From: JBBQTQ01 sp038213135
Lineage (GTDB): Bacteria; Actinomycetota; Thermoleophilia; Gaiellales; Gaiellaceae
Length of the DNA: 45,139 nt
Assembly (NCBI GenBank): GCA_038213135.1
Contig: JBBQTQ010000008.1
Span: 1-45,139 of the forward strand
Reading direction: 5' to 3'
The notes beneath the pieces are model-generated. The model saw only the letters and a program-made list of their open reading frames with translations. It did no database searches and had not been told where the DNA came from. Both the position numbers and the translations under genes were made by a program. This document shows, in pieces, positions 22,210 through 33,334 of the stretch (its first letter is position 1; each line of letters opens with the position of its first letter).

Positions 22210-23301
22210 TTAGATCAACCAGCGGCCGCTCTCCTGGACGACCTCGCCGTCGACCTCGATCCGACCGTTCTGGCGCAGGTCCTTGACGATGTCCCAGTGG
22301 ATCGCGCTCTCGTTCTTGCCGCCCGCAAACGTGTAGCTCGCGCCCAGGGCGAGGTGGATCGTGCCCGCGATCTTCTCGTCGAAGAGCGTGTTTCTCAGAT
22401 GCCGGGTGATCCCCTCGTTGCAACCGATCCCGAGCTCTCCGAGCACGCGCGCGCCCGCGTCCGTGTCCAGCGCACCGAGTAACGCGTCTTGACCGCGCGA
22501 GGCAGAGGCATCGACAACGCGTCCGGCCTCGAAGCGAAGCCGGATCTCCTCGATCGGGACCCCACCGAATTCGGTCGGGAACTCCGAGAACGTGATCTCT
22601 CCCTCGGTCGCGTCCTCGACAGGTGAGAAGAAGAACTCGCCGCCCGGCAAGTTCAGATGTCCGTCGTCGACGTGTCCCTGCCGGCCGACGAGACCCAATG
22701 TCAGGTCGGTCCCGTCAGCGACGATCCGCACCGCCTTCGCATTGTCGAAGCGCGCCGCATAGCGCCGCATTCGCTCGCCCTCCGCGTCCCAGTCGCGCAC
22801 GACGGCGCCGTAGAGGAAGTCCTCGAACGCCTTGGTCGACATCCCCGCCTCCTGCGCGAGCGCGGGCGTCGGGAACTGGCAGCCGACCCATGGGAAGCCC
22901 GCCTGGCTCGAACGCTGGAAGAACGGGCGGTGCGCTTTGCTGATCAGCTGGCGGCGCAACGCGTCGAGCTCCGAGCCGTCGTTCACGTTCTCCGGCGCCG
23001 AGATCGTGACCCGAGCGTCCATCTGCTCGATCGTGAACGTGTCGATCGGGGACAGCTCGCCGAGGATCTCCTCCGGCGCTTCCTCTGCGAAGACGACATT
23101 TCCGGGCCAGAGTCCCCAGCCGAGGCGGACGATCGGGTAGGCGCCGCGCCGGGCGATCAGGCGCACGACCTCGTCCAAAAGTGGCCGCGCGGGCGGCTCC
23201 GTGCGGATCACGACCTGCCAGCCAGCCTGCACGTCAAGCGCGCGCTCGACGATCAGGCGCGCGTACTCCTCGATGCGGGAATCAGGATTTGACAAACTCA
23301 C
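22210..23301 (-). CDS. M29 family aminopeptidase
   Basis: A 363-residue cytosolic metallo-aminopeptidase of the AmpS/PepS/thermophilic aminopeptidase group. C-terminal signatures are GELGIGCNEGITRH, NTLFDEKIAGTIHLALG and GGKNESAIHWDIVKDLR, which contain the Glu, His and Asp ligands of the dinuclear metal site. The N-terminal half (YARLIVERALDVQAGWQVVI) is intact and the length is normal. GTG 23301 has TAAAAT 6 nt upstream on the minus strand, inside the divergent dnaK promoter, so expression may be linked to heat-shock regulation. Confidence 0.92.
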   Translation of the reverse strand: MSLSNPDSRIEEYARLIVERALDVQAGWQVVIRTEPPARPLLDEVVRLIARRGAYPIVRLGWGLWPGNVVFAEEAPEEILGELSPIDTFTIEQMDARVTISAPENVNDGSELDALRRQLISKAHRPFFQRSSQAGFPWVGCQFPTPALAQEAGMSTKAFEDFLYGAVVRDWDAEGERMRRYAARFDNAKAVRIVADGTDLTLGLVGRQGHVDDGHLNLPGGEFFFSPVEDATEGEITFSEFPTEFGGVPIEEIRLRFEAGRVVDASASRGQDALLGALDTDAGARVLGELGIGCNEGITRHLRNTLFDEKIAGTIHLALGASYTFAGGKNESAIHWDIVKDLRQNGRIEVDGEVVQESGRWLI

Positions 23302-23317
23302 GCTTAGATTTTATCCT
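23289..23317 (+). promoter_or_regulatory. dnaK operon promoter
   Basis: TTGACA (23289-23294), a 17-nt spacer and TATCCT (23312-23317) form a near-consensus housekeeping promoter. TSS would be near 23324, giving about a 29-nt leader with GGGAGGA before the dnaK ATG. The minus-strand TAAAAT (23313-23308) of the M29 gene overlaps the -10. CAGGAT (23283-23288) and ATCCTG (23313-23318) flank the spacer as an inverted repeat. No classic HAIR (CTTGAGT-N7-ACTCAAG) or CIRCE is visible. Confidence 0.75.
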
Positions 23318-23352
23318 GTGCCTAAAGTTAAATCTTGGGAGGAACGCAAGCT

Positions 23353-25253
<1,901 letters not shown>

Positions 25254-25254
<1 letters not shown>

Positions 25255-25832
25255 TGGACGAGAAGGTCGAACAGAAGCCGGTCGACGAGCTCGCGGAGGC
25301 GACGCGCGAGCGCGACGAGTACCTCGATGCGCTCCAGCGGCTCAAGGCCGAGTTCGACAACTTCCGCAAGCGGACCGCGCGCGAGCAGAGCGATCTGTTC
25401 GCGCGCGCGTCCGAGCGGATCGTCAAGGAGCTGCTGCCGATCTTCGACGACCTCGGCCGCGCCCTGGAGGCAGCCGAGCAGCACGAGGAGGCGAAGCTGG
25501 AGGACGGCGTGCGGCTCGTGCAGCGAGCGCTCGCCGATCTGCTCGCCAAGGAAGGCCTCGCGGAGATCGAGACGGAAGGGCAGTTCGACCCTCACGTCCA
25601 CGAGGCGCTGCTCTCGCAGCCGAGCGAGGCCGCTGAGGGCACGGTGCTCGACGTCGTCCAGAAGGGCTACAGGCTCGGCGACCGCGTGCTGCGGCCGGCG
25701 CGGGTGGTGGTCGCGGCGGCGAAGGAGGCGGCGGAGCCGCCTGTCCGCGACAGCGGACCAGGGGAAGGGGTCCGGGGGAACCGGGAGGTTCCCCCGGCTG
25801 CTGGAGGAGACCTTGGCGACGCGGACGGCTAA
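25254..25832 (+). CDS. grpE: Nucleotide exchange factor GrpE
   Basis: 192 residues. A long N-terminal coiled coil (YLDALQRLKAEFDNFRKRT) and the beta domain (GQFDPHVHEALL, VLDVVQKGYRLGDRVLRPARVVVA) are complete. The last 30 or so residues (after AAKEAAEPP) are a Gly/Pro/Arg tail encoded by two RNA hairpins and are not conserved. Releases ADP from DnaK. The 3' end overlaps the dnaJ start by 20 nt. Confidence 0.95.
25772..25797 (+). repeat. 11-bp perfect palindrome with GGGA loop in the grpE tail
   Basis: CCGGGGGAACC (25772-25782), loop GGGA (25783-25786, GNRA type), GGTTCCCCCGG (25787-25797). A smaller stem GTCCGC/GCGGAC with a GACA loop lies just before it (about 25743-25758). The hairpins end 6 nt before the dnaJ ribosome-binding site, so they could modulate dnaJ translation or mark mRNA processing. 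They also encode the non-conserved GrpE tail. Confidence 0.75.
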
Positions 25833-26901
25833 GTCGCTCTACGAGGTCCTGGGGGTAACGAAGAGCGCGACTCCCGACGAGCTCAAGAAGGCCTACCGGA
25901 AGCTCGCGCGGCAGTACCACCCGGACAAGAACCCCGGTGACGCCGCTGCCGAGGAGCGCTTCAAGAAGGTGCAGGGCGCGTACGACGTGCTCTCGGATCC
26001 CGAGAAGCGGAAGCAGTACGACAGCGGAGCTCGTCCCTTCGGGTCGAGCTCCGCTCGTGGGGGGGGGTTCGACGGCTTCGACCTCGGCGACCTCTTCGGC
26101 GGTCTCTTTACTAGCCGCGACCGCTCAGGTCGCGGCGCGACCCCGCGCGGCCAGCGGGGGAACGACGTCGAGGTCGAGGTGGCGCTCTCGTTCGAGGACG
26201 CGCTGCGAGGCGTCGAGACGACGATCCCCGTCTCGCTCGAGACGGCGTGTCACGAGTGCGGCGGCTCGGGCGCGAAGCCGGGGACGACGCCGAAGGTCTG
26301 TCCCGAGTGCCGCGGCCGTGGCGTGGTCGCCGAGAGCCAGGGCCTCTTCTCGCTCTCGCAGCCGTGCCCGCGGTGCCGTGGCAACGGCACGGTGATCGAG
26401 GATCCGTGTCCGAATTGCCGTGGAACCGGCCGCGAACGGCGGACGCGGCGCTTCAAGGTGAAGATCCCTGCTGGTGCCAGGGACGGCACGCGGATCAGGC
26501 TGCGCGGCAAAGGGGAGGCCGGCTACGGTGGCGCCCCGGCAGGCGATCTCTATGTCGTCACACGGGTCGAGCCGTCCAAGCTCTACCGACGTCGCGGCGA
26601 CGCGGATCTCGAGATCGACGTACCGGTCACCTATCCAGAGGCAGCTCTGGGCACATCGGTCGAGGTGCCGACGCCTGACGGCCGCGTCACGCTGAAGGTG
26701 CCGGCCGGCTCGCAGGACGGCAAGCTGCTCAAGATCAAGGGCCGCGGCGCGCCGCGCCTGAAGGGCTCCGGCCGCGGCGACCTGATCGCACGGCTGCACG
26801 TGACCGTCCCCGAGAAGCTGAGCAAGGCCGAGAAGGAGGCGCTCGAGAACCTGAAGAAGGTCTCGCGCGAGGACCCACGGGAGCAGGCGTTCCGGTCATG
26901 A
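25813..26901 (+). CDS. dnaJ: Chaperone DnaJ (Hsp40)
   Basis: 362 residues from TTG 25813, with GGAGGAG just upstream. The J domain includes YHPDKNPG. An unusual Gly/Ser/Arg linker follows (about residues 70-115). Four zinc repeats come next: CHECGGSG, CPECRGRG, CPRCRGNG and CPNCRGTG. The CTD substrate domains follow (AGDLYVVTRVEPSKLYRR, GRVTLKVPAGSQDGKLLKIK). It is a full type-I DnaJ. The linker coding sequence contains two long perfect palindromes. The stop overlaps the hspR start as ATGA. Confidence 0.96.
   Translation: MATRTAKSLYEVLGVTKSATPDELKKAYRKLARQYHPDKNPGDAAAEERFKKVQGAYDVLSDPEKRKQYDSGARPFGSSSARGGGFDGFDLGDLFGGLFTSRDRSGRGATPRGQRGNDVEVEVALSFEDALRGVETTIPVSLETACHECGGSGAKPGTTPKVCPECRGRGVVAESQGLFSLSQPCPRCRGNGTVIEDPCPNCRGTGRERRTRRFKVKIPAGARDGTRIRLRGKGEAGYGGAPAGDLYVVTRVEPSKLYRRRGDADLEIDVPVTYPEAALGTSVEVPTPDGRVTLKVPAGSQDGKLLKIKGRGAPRLKGSGRGDLIARLHVTVPEKLSKAEKEALENLKKVSREDPREQAFRS
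26023..26055 (+). repeat. 11-bp palindrome inside the dnaJ linker
   Basis: AGCGGAGCTCG (26023-26033) and CGAGCTCCGCT (26045-26055) are perfect complements. The 11-nt loop TCCCTTCGGGT itself pairs CCC/GGG around TTC. In frame it encodes the Gly/Ser/Arg linker after the J domain. Confidence 0.75.
26114..26136 (+). repeat. 9-bp palindrome inside the dnaJ linker
   Basis: GCCGCGACC (26114-26122), loop GCTCA, GGTCGCGGC (26128-26136). It lies 59 nt after the previous palindrome and encodes the basic end of the linker before the first conserved CTD strand. Confidence 0.7.
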
Positions 26902-27271
26902 CCGACCGGCCGCGCTACATGATCTCGGTCGCCGCCGACATCGTCGGCATGCATCCGCAAACGCTCCGGATCTACGAGCAGAAGGGGCTCGTGCGGCCGG
27001 GGCGGACGCCAGGCGGCACGCGGCTCTACTCCGAGCGGGACCTCGAGCGGCTGCGGCTGATCCAGCGGCTGACGACCGAGCTCGGGCTCAACCTCGCGGG
27101 CGTCGAGCAGGTGCTCGCGCTCCAGGACGAGCTCGGCAAGCTGCGCGCCCGCGTCGCGCGGCTCGAGCGCGAGATGCGCGAGGCCGTTCAGCAGGTGCAC
27201 AAGGAGTACCGGCGCGATCTCGTGCTCTATCGCGAGGTGGGCGGGGAAACGGGAATCACGGAAAGGAAACG

Positions 27272-27290
<19 letters not shown>
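26898..27290 (+). CDS. hspR: HspR, MerR-family heat-shock repressor
   Basis: 130 residues. The MerR-type winged helix reads YMISVAADIVGMHPQTLRIYEQKGL then RPGRTPGGTRLYSERDLERL. A coiled coil follows (LQDELGKLRARVARLEREM). In actinomycetes HspR uses DnaK as co-repressor and represses this operon and clpB. ATG 26898 overlaps the dnaJ stop. The last 18 residues are encoded across the clpB ribosome-binding site and overlap the clpB start. Confidence 0.94.
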
Positions 27291-29728
<2,438 letters not shown>

Positions 29729-29756
29729 GCCAAACGGGGAGAAAGAGTCACGCATC

Positions 29757-29849
29757 CGGCACGGTTGCGTCACTGACGCGGCACGATTTCGCCGATAAGC
29801 TCGACCGCGGGTGGCGGGTGGAGTTCTTCTTCCCCACCCTTGGGTGGGG
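29757..29849 (+). promoter_or_regulatory. Dispersed promoter/leader element, copy D
   Basis: CGGCACGGTTGCGTCAC (29757-29773), 22 nt containing a second CGGCACG 22 bp after the first, then GATAAGCTCG (hexamer TAAGCT 29796-29801). The leader holds GGCGGGTGGAGTTC and an 8-bp palindrome CCCCACCC-TT-GGGTGGGG (29832-29849). It starts 29 nt after the clpB stop and points toward the membrane-protein gene at 29957, which also has its own leaderless-type -10. Confidence 0.55.
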
Positions 29850-29885
29850 ACGTTCGCGAGCGCCACACGGATCGCTCCCGGCGGA

Positions 29886-29902
29886 GCCCTCGCGCCGAGG
29901 GC
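29886..29902 (+). other. 7-bp hairpin in the leader before 29957
   Basis: GCCCTCG-CGC-CGAGGGC is a perfect stem with a 3-nt loop, between element D and the next gene. No T-run follows. It could end or stabilise the element-D transcript. Confidence 0.4.
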
Positions 29903-29944
29903 CACCCGGCTCGCTGAGTGCGGCGGCCGCGGCGGCGCGCCGAT

Positions 29945-29950
29945 TACGGT
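29945..29950 (+). promoter_or_regulatory. -10 hexamer, leaderless start of the 29957 gene
   Basis: TACGGT ends 6 nt before GTG 29957. Confidence 0.4.
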
Positions 29951-29956
29951 GCGGCG

Positions 29957-30610
29957 GTGAACGCGAGGGCGAGACCGGCGGCTCTGCCACCCGAAAACCG
30001 AACCGTCGGCCAGCTCGTCGCCGAGACGATCCGCCTGTACGGCCGGCGCTTCTGGGTCTCGCTCGCACTCGGGGTCGGCCCTGCGCTGCTCCTCGTCGCG
30101 AGCTTCGAGTGGCGGAGCCGCCCCGCGGTTGCTGCACTCGTGGTCGGGTCGGCCTTCGTTAACGCCGCGGTCTACATCGCCGCCTGCGTGATTGCGCTCG
30201 CTCCTGCCCGCCTCGATGCGCGGAGGCTGCTGGCCGCGTTCGTCGTCGGAGTCTTCGTCTGGCTGCCCGCGTTCTTCGTACCCGTCCTCTGGTTCGCGGC
30301 GGTCGGGCTGGCCGTTCCGGCCGTCGTCGTCGAGGGACGTCGAGAGCCCGACGCGTTCAGACGCGGCTACCAGCTCTTCCGCGCCGACCCCTGGCACGCG
30401 ATCTTCGGGGTGTTCACCCTGATCGCCGTCACGTTCGTGATTGGTGCGGTGCTCTTCGTGCTGCTGCGCTCCGGGAGCCAGCAAGGCATCCGCGTCGCCG
30501 CGGGTCTGGCGAGCCTCGTCCTCTCGCCGATCCTCTACCTCGGCTCGGCGCTGCTCTACGTCGACCAGGCAGCGCGAGTAAGCTCGCCCTCTCCAAGCCA
30601 AGGAGGCTGA
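29957..30610 (+). CDS. Polytopic membrane protein of unknown function
   Basis: 217 residues. A cytosolic N-terminal segment (ENRTVGQLVAETIRLYGRRFW) precedes about five hydrophobic helices. Between them is REPDAFRRGYQLFRADPWHAI, a pattern common in actinobacterial DUF975/glycerophosphodiester-phosphodiesterase-like membrane domains (an amphipathic segment before each membrane pair). No catalytic motif is seen. GTG 29957 is preferred over the longer frame because of the -10 at 29945 and the loss of coding character upstream. The GYD gene follows after 1 nt. Confidence 0.75.
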   Translation: MNARARPAALPPENRTVGQLVAETIRLYGRRFWVSLALGVGPALLLVASFEWRSRPAVAALVVGSAFVNAAVYIAACVIALAPARLDARRLLAAFVVGVFVWLPAFFVPVLWFAAVGLAVPAVVVEGRREPDAFRRGYQLFRADPWHAIFGVFTLIAVTFVIGAVLFVLLRSGSQQGIRVAAGLASLVLSPILYLGSALLYVDQAARVSSPSPSQGG

Positions 30611-30611
30611 A

Positions 30612-30896
30612 TTGCCGCTTTACCTGATGCTCTCCACGCTGACTGACCAGGGGCTGCGGACGCTGCAGTCGAACCCCGACCGCGTCCGCGAGGTGAACAA
30701 GGACGTCGAGGAGCTCGGTGCAAAGGTCGTCCAGCAGTGGTTCTCCCTCGGTGCGTTCGACTTCGTGAACGTGATCGAGGCCCCCGACGCCGCCACGATC
30801 GCGAAGGTCTCGGTCGCGCTCGGCGCGCGGGGGAGCGCGAAGCTGCAGAGCTACGAGCTGATCGAGGTCGACTCGCTGCTTCGCCAGCTGGCCTGA
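30612..30896 (+). CDS. GYD domain protein
   Basis: 94 residues: YLMLSTLTDQGLRTLQSNPD, ELGAKVVQQWFSLGAFDFVN and DAATIAKVSVALGARGSAKL are the ferredoxin-like GYD family (PF08734) stretches. GYD proteins are small soluble homo-oligomers of unknown function. TTG 30612 follows AAGGAGG (30600-30606) closely. It lies between the membrane protein and the histidine phosphatase with almost no spacing. Confidence 0.88.
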   Translation: MPLYLMLSTLTDQGLRTLQSNPDRVREVNKDVEELGAKVVQQWFSLGAFDFVNVIEAPDAATIAKVSVALGARGSAKLQSYELIEVDSLLRQLA

Positions 30897-30898
30897 GC

Positions 30899-31474
30899 TT
30901 GCTGGTCGTTCTCGCGCGGCACGCGCACTCGACCCTGAACGTCGAGCAGCGGATCAACGGCGATCCCACCGCGGACGTCCGGCTGACCGCCGATGGCCGC
31001 GAGGAAGCCGCTGCGCTGGGGCGCGAGCTGGCCGGGCTCCGGCTCGATGCCTGCGTGCACACCCGGTTTCCGCGAACGCGAGAAACGGCGGAGATCGCGC
31101 TCGCCGGACGTGAGGTCCCGTTCGAGATCGAGCCGCTGCTGGACGACATCGACGTCGGCGAGCTCGAAGGCGTCACGATCGCCGACTACCGCGCCTGGAA
31201 GGCTGCGCACACCAGCGCCGACCGGTTTCCCGCCGGGGAGAGCCTCGATGACGCGGCCCGCCGCTACGTTCTGGCCTTCCGCAAGCTGTGCGGCTCGGGC
31301 AGGAAGGCGACGCTCGTCGTTTGTCACGAGATCCCGATCCGCTACGCGCTGAATGCGATCGGCGGCTCCGGCGATCTCGACTCGCCGATCCACCAGATCC
31401 CGAACGCGACCCCGTTCCTCTTCGACGAGGACGCGCTCGAGCGCGCGGCTCAGGGGATCGAGCGGCTGGCGTAG
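30899..31474 (+). CDS. Histidine phosphatase family protein
   Basis: 191 residues. The phosphohistidine motif reads LARHAHSTLN (RHA rather than RHG). DACVHTRFPRTRETAEIAL carries the second Arg, an acidic FEIEPLLDDIDVGELEG follows, and VVCHEIPIRYAL supplies the final His. It is therefore a phosphoglycerate-mutase-like acid phosphatase. The substrate is not evident. TTG 30899 lies 2 nt after the GYD stop. The 3' end overlaps the convergent psuG by 25 nt. Confidence 0.87.
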   Translation: MLVVLARHAHSTLNVEQRINGDPTADVRLTADGREEAAALGRELAGLRLDACVHTRFPRTRETAEIALAGREVPFEIEPLLDDIDVGELEGVTIADYRAWKAAHTSADRFPAGESLDDAARRYVLAFRKLCGSGRKATLVVCHEIPIRYALNAIGGSGDLDSPIHQIPNATPFLFDEDALERAAQGIERLA

Positions 31475-32340
31475 GCGACTGCGACCTCGGCGGCGAGCGC
31501 CGCATTGTCGGCGACAAGCTGGCGGTTCACCTCGAGCGTTCGGCCGCCGCTGTGCTCGTGCAGGTAGCCCAGCACGAACGGCGTCACCGCCTGGCCCGAG
31601 ATTCCGCGTCGCGCAGCCTCGGCCAGAGCCGCCTCGATCAGCGGCTCGACATCGTCCAGCCCGTGAGTCGGTGGCCGCGCCAAGAGGAGGCCGGCGCCGC
31701 CGAGCTGCCAGTGGGCGTGCGCGATTGCGGCGGCTTCCTCCACGGACTCGACCCGCGCCGAGACCGGCGGTCCACCTGTCGCCGTGTAGAAGAGCGGCAG
31801 CTCGCCCGTGCGCCAACCCAGCACGGGCACCCCGAGCGTCTCCAGCGCCTCGGCCGTCGCGGGCACGTCCAGGAGAGACTTGATCCCGGACGAGACGACC
31901 AGCGCCTGCGTCCGGGCCAGCTCGGCGAGGTCGCTCGAGACGTCGGGCGGCGAGGGAAAGCCGCGGTGCACGCCGCCAAGCCCGCCCGTGCCGAGGAAGC
32001 GGATCCCGGTCGGTCGGCAGGCGGCGAGAGTTCCGCCGACCGTGGTCGCGCCGACAGCGCCCTGGATGGCGCAGGCGGCGAGGTCGCGGGGGCCGGCCTT
32101 TCGCGCCTCGGGCCCAAACCTGGCGAGCTCGTCCTCGTCGAACCCGACTCTAACCGCGCCGTCGAGGACGCCGACCGTGGCCGGCACGGCGCCCGCTGCC
32201 CGGACGCGCCGCTCGCATTCGCGGCCGACCTCGAGCCCCTCGGGCACCGGAAAGCCGTGCGCGACGAGCGTCGTCTCCAGCGCGACAACCGCTCGCCCGC
32301 CGTCGAGCGCGGCAGAGACCTCGGCCGAGAGCTCGATCAC
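31450..32340 (-). CDS. psuG: Pseudouridine-5'-phosphate glycosidase
   Basis: 296 residues. Splits pseudouridine 5'-phosphate into uracil and ribose 5-phosphate. Signatures are ALETTLVAHGFPVPEGLEV, VGATTVGGTLAAC, GTGGLGGVHRG and SSGIKSLLDVPATAEALETL. GTG 32340 overlaps the stop of the kinase gene as GTGA. The kinase-glycosidase pair is the complete two-step pseudouridine salvage route. Confidence 0.95.
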   Translation of the reverse strand: MIELSAEVSAALDGGRAVVALETTLVAHGFPVPEGLEVGRECERRVRAAGAVPATVGVLDGAVRVGFDEDELARFGPEARKAGPRDLAACAIQGAVGATTVGGTLAACRPTGIRFLGTGGLGGVHRGFPSPPDVSSDLAELARTQALVVSSGIKSLLDVPATAEALETLGVPVLGWRTGELPLFYTATGGPPVSARVESVEEAAAIAHAHWQLGGAGLLLARPPTHGLDDVEPLIEAALAEAARRGISGQAVTPFVLGYLHEHSGGRTLEVNRQLVADNAALAAEVAVAYASRSIP

Positions 32341-33107
32341 GGCGTCGCCCCGACCTGCGCGACGCAGCGGGCCGCCGTGGCGAGGCCGAGCTCGACCCCG
32401 CCAACGAGGAACCCGGCTGCGAAGGCGTCACCCGCTCCGGTGGTGTCGATCGCATGCGCCGGCTCGGCGCGATGCTCGACGCCGTCCACCACCACGCCCT
32501 CCGAGCCGCGCTTGACGATCAGCCTGGCGCCGGCGACCGGCCCGAGCGCCACCGCCTCGCGCTCGCTCGCGAAGATCAGGTCCGGAGCGAGCCGGGCAAC
32601 ACGATCCCGGAAGGCCGCGTCGACGAGGCTCTCGGCCGACAGGTCGAGGCTGACTGTCGAGCCGGCCTCCTTCGCGAATGCCGCAGCCCGCTCCGCGGGC
32701 TCCGCGAGCGCATAGCCGGAGACATGGAGCACGTCGCAGCCCGCGAGCCAGCCCGGCTCGATCTCGCCGAGCGCTGCTGCAACGCCGCGATCGGAGGCCA
32801 TCGTCCGCTCGCCGCCCGGCGAGACGAGCGAGACCACCACGCCCGTCCGGCCCGGCCCGAACGGCCCGGCGAGCTCCACTCCCAGCGCGGAGAGCCGGTC
32901 TGCGAGGAGCGCCCCGGTCTCGTCGTCGGCGCGGCTTCCCACAAAGCGAGCCCTCGCGCCGAGTACCGCCGCCCACGCGGCGACGTTCGCGGCCTGGCCG
33001 CCGGGTGACAGCTCGGTCGTCGCCACGGTGTCGTCGCCGGCCGCGAGCGGCGCGGCAAGTCGCACGACTACGTCGAGGAGCAGGTCTCCGAGCGTGCACA
33101 CGAGCAC
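32337..33107 (-). CDS. psuK: PfkB-family kinase, probable pseudouridine kinase PsuK
   Basis: A 256-residue ribokinase-family enzyme. The N-terminal nucleoside-binding GGQAANVAAWAAVLGA and the C-terminal anion-hole/catalytic motif AIDTTGAGDAFAAGFLVGG are intact. The pseudouridine assignment rests on the overlapping psuG gene, since PfkB substrate specificity is hard to read directly. It is shorter than typical PsuK (about 310). GTG 33107 has TAGATT 6 nt upstream. Confidence 0.85.
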   Translation of the reverse strand: MLVCTLGDLLLDVVVRLAAPLAAGDDTVATTELSPGGQAANVAAWAAVLGARARFVGSRADDETGALLADRLSALGVELAGPFGPGRTGVVVSLVSPGGERTMASDRGVAAALGEIEPGWLAGCDVLHVSGYALAEPAERAAAFAKEAGSTVSLDLSAESLVDAAFRDRVARLAPDLIFASEREAVALGPVAGARLIVKRGSEGVVVDGVEHRAEPAHAIDTTGAGDAFAAGFLVGGVELGLATAARCVAQVGATP

Positions 33108-33113
33108 CGGCGA

Positions 33114-33123
33114 AATCTAGACT
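33114..33123. promoter_or_regulatory. Symmetric bidirectional -10, psuK / small membrane protein
   Basis: AATCTAGACT gives TAGATT on the minus strand (33119-33114), 6 nt before the psuK GTG. On the plus strand it gives TAGACT (33118-33123), 7 nt before GTG 33131. The shared centre is TCTAGA; the intergenic region is 23 bp. Confidence 0.55.
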
Positions 33124-33130
33124 CGTCCCC

Positions 33131-33334
33131 GTGGACGGAGAGCCGAGAGGGGGCCGGCTGCGCAGCTTCGTGCTCGGCGGATTGCTCGGCGCCTCGGCGG
33201 CACTCGCGGCTGCGCGCCGGAGCAGACCGTCCGCGACGCGTCCGGGCCCGGCCGGCCTGGCTGCGTTCGAGGGCGCGCCCTGCTTCCGCGAGGCCGAGGA
33301 GGAAGAAGCGCTACCGGGCCGCCGCCGGCCGTGA
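33131..33334 (+). CDS. Small single-helix membrane protein
   Basis: 67 residues: a basic start (DGEPRGGRLR), one hydrophobic helix (SFVLGGLLGASAALAAA), then RRSRP and an acidic EEEE region before GRRRP. It is predicted leaderless from the TAGACT at 33118. Codon use is G/C-ending. It overlaps the convergent glycosyltransferase gene by 24 nt. The function is unknown; YtxH-like small membrane proteins look similar. Confidence 0.6.
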   Translation: MDGEPRGGRLRSFVLGGLLGASAALAAARRSRPSATRPGPAGLAAFEGAPCFREAEEEEALPGRRRP

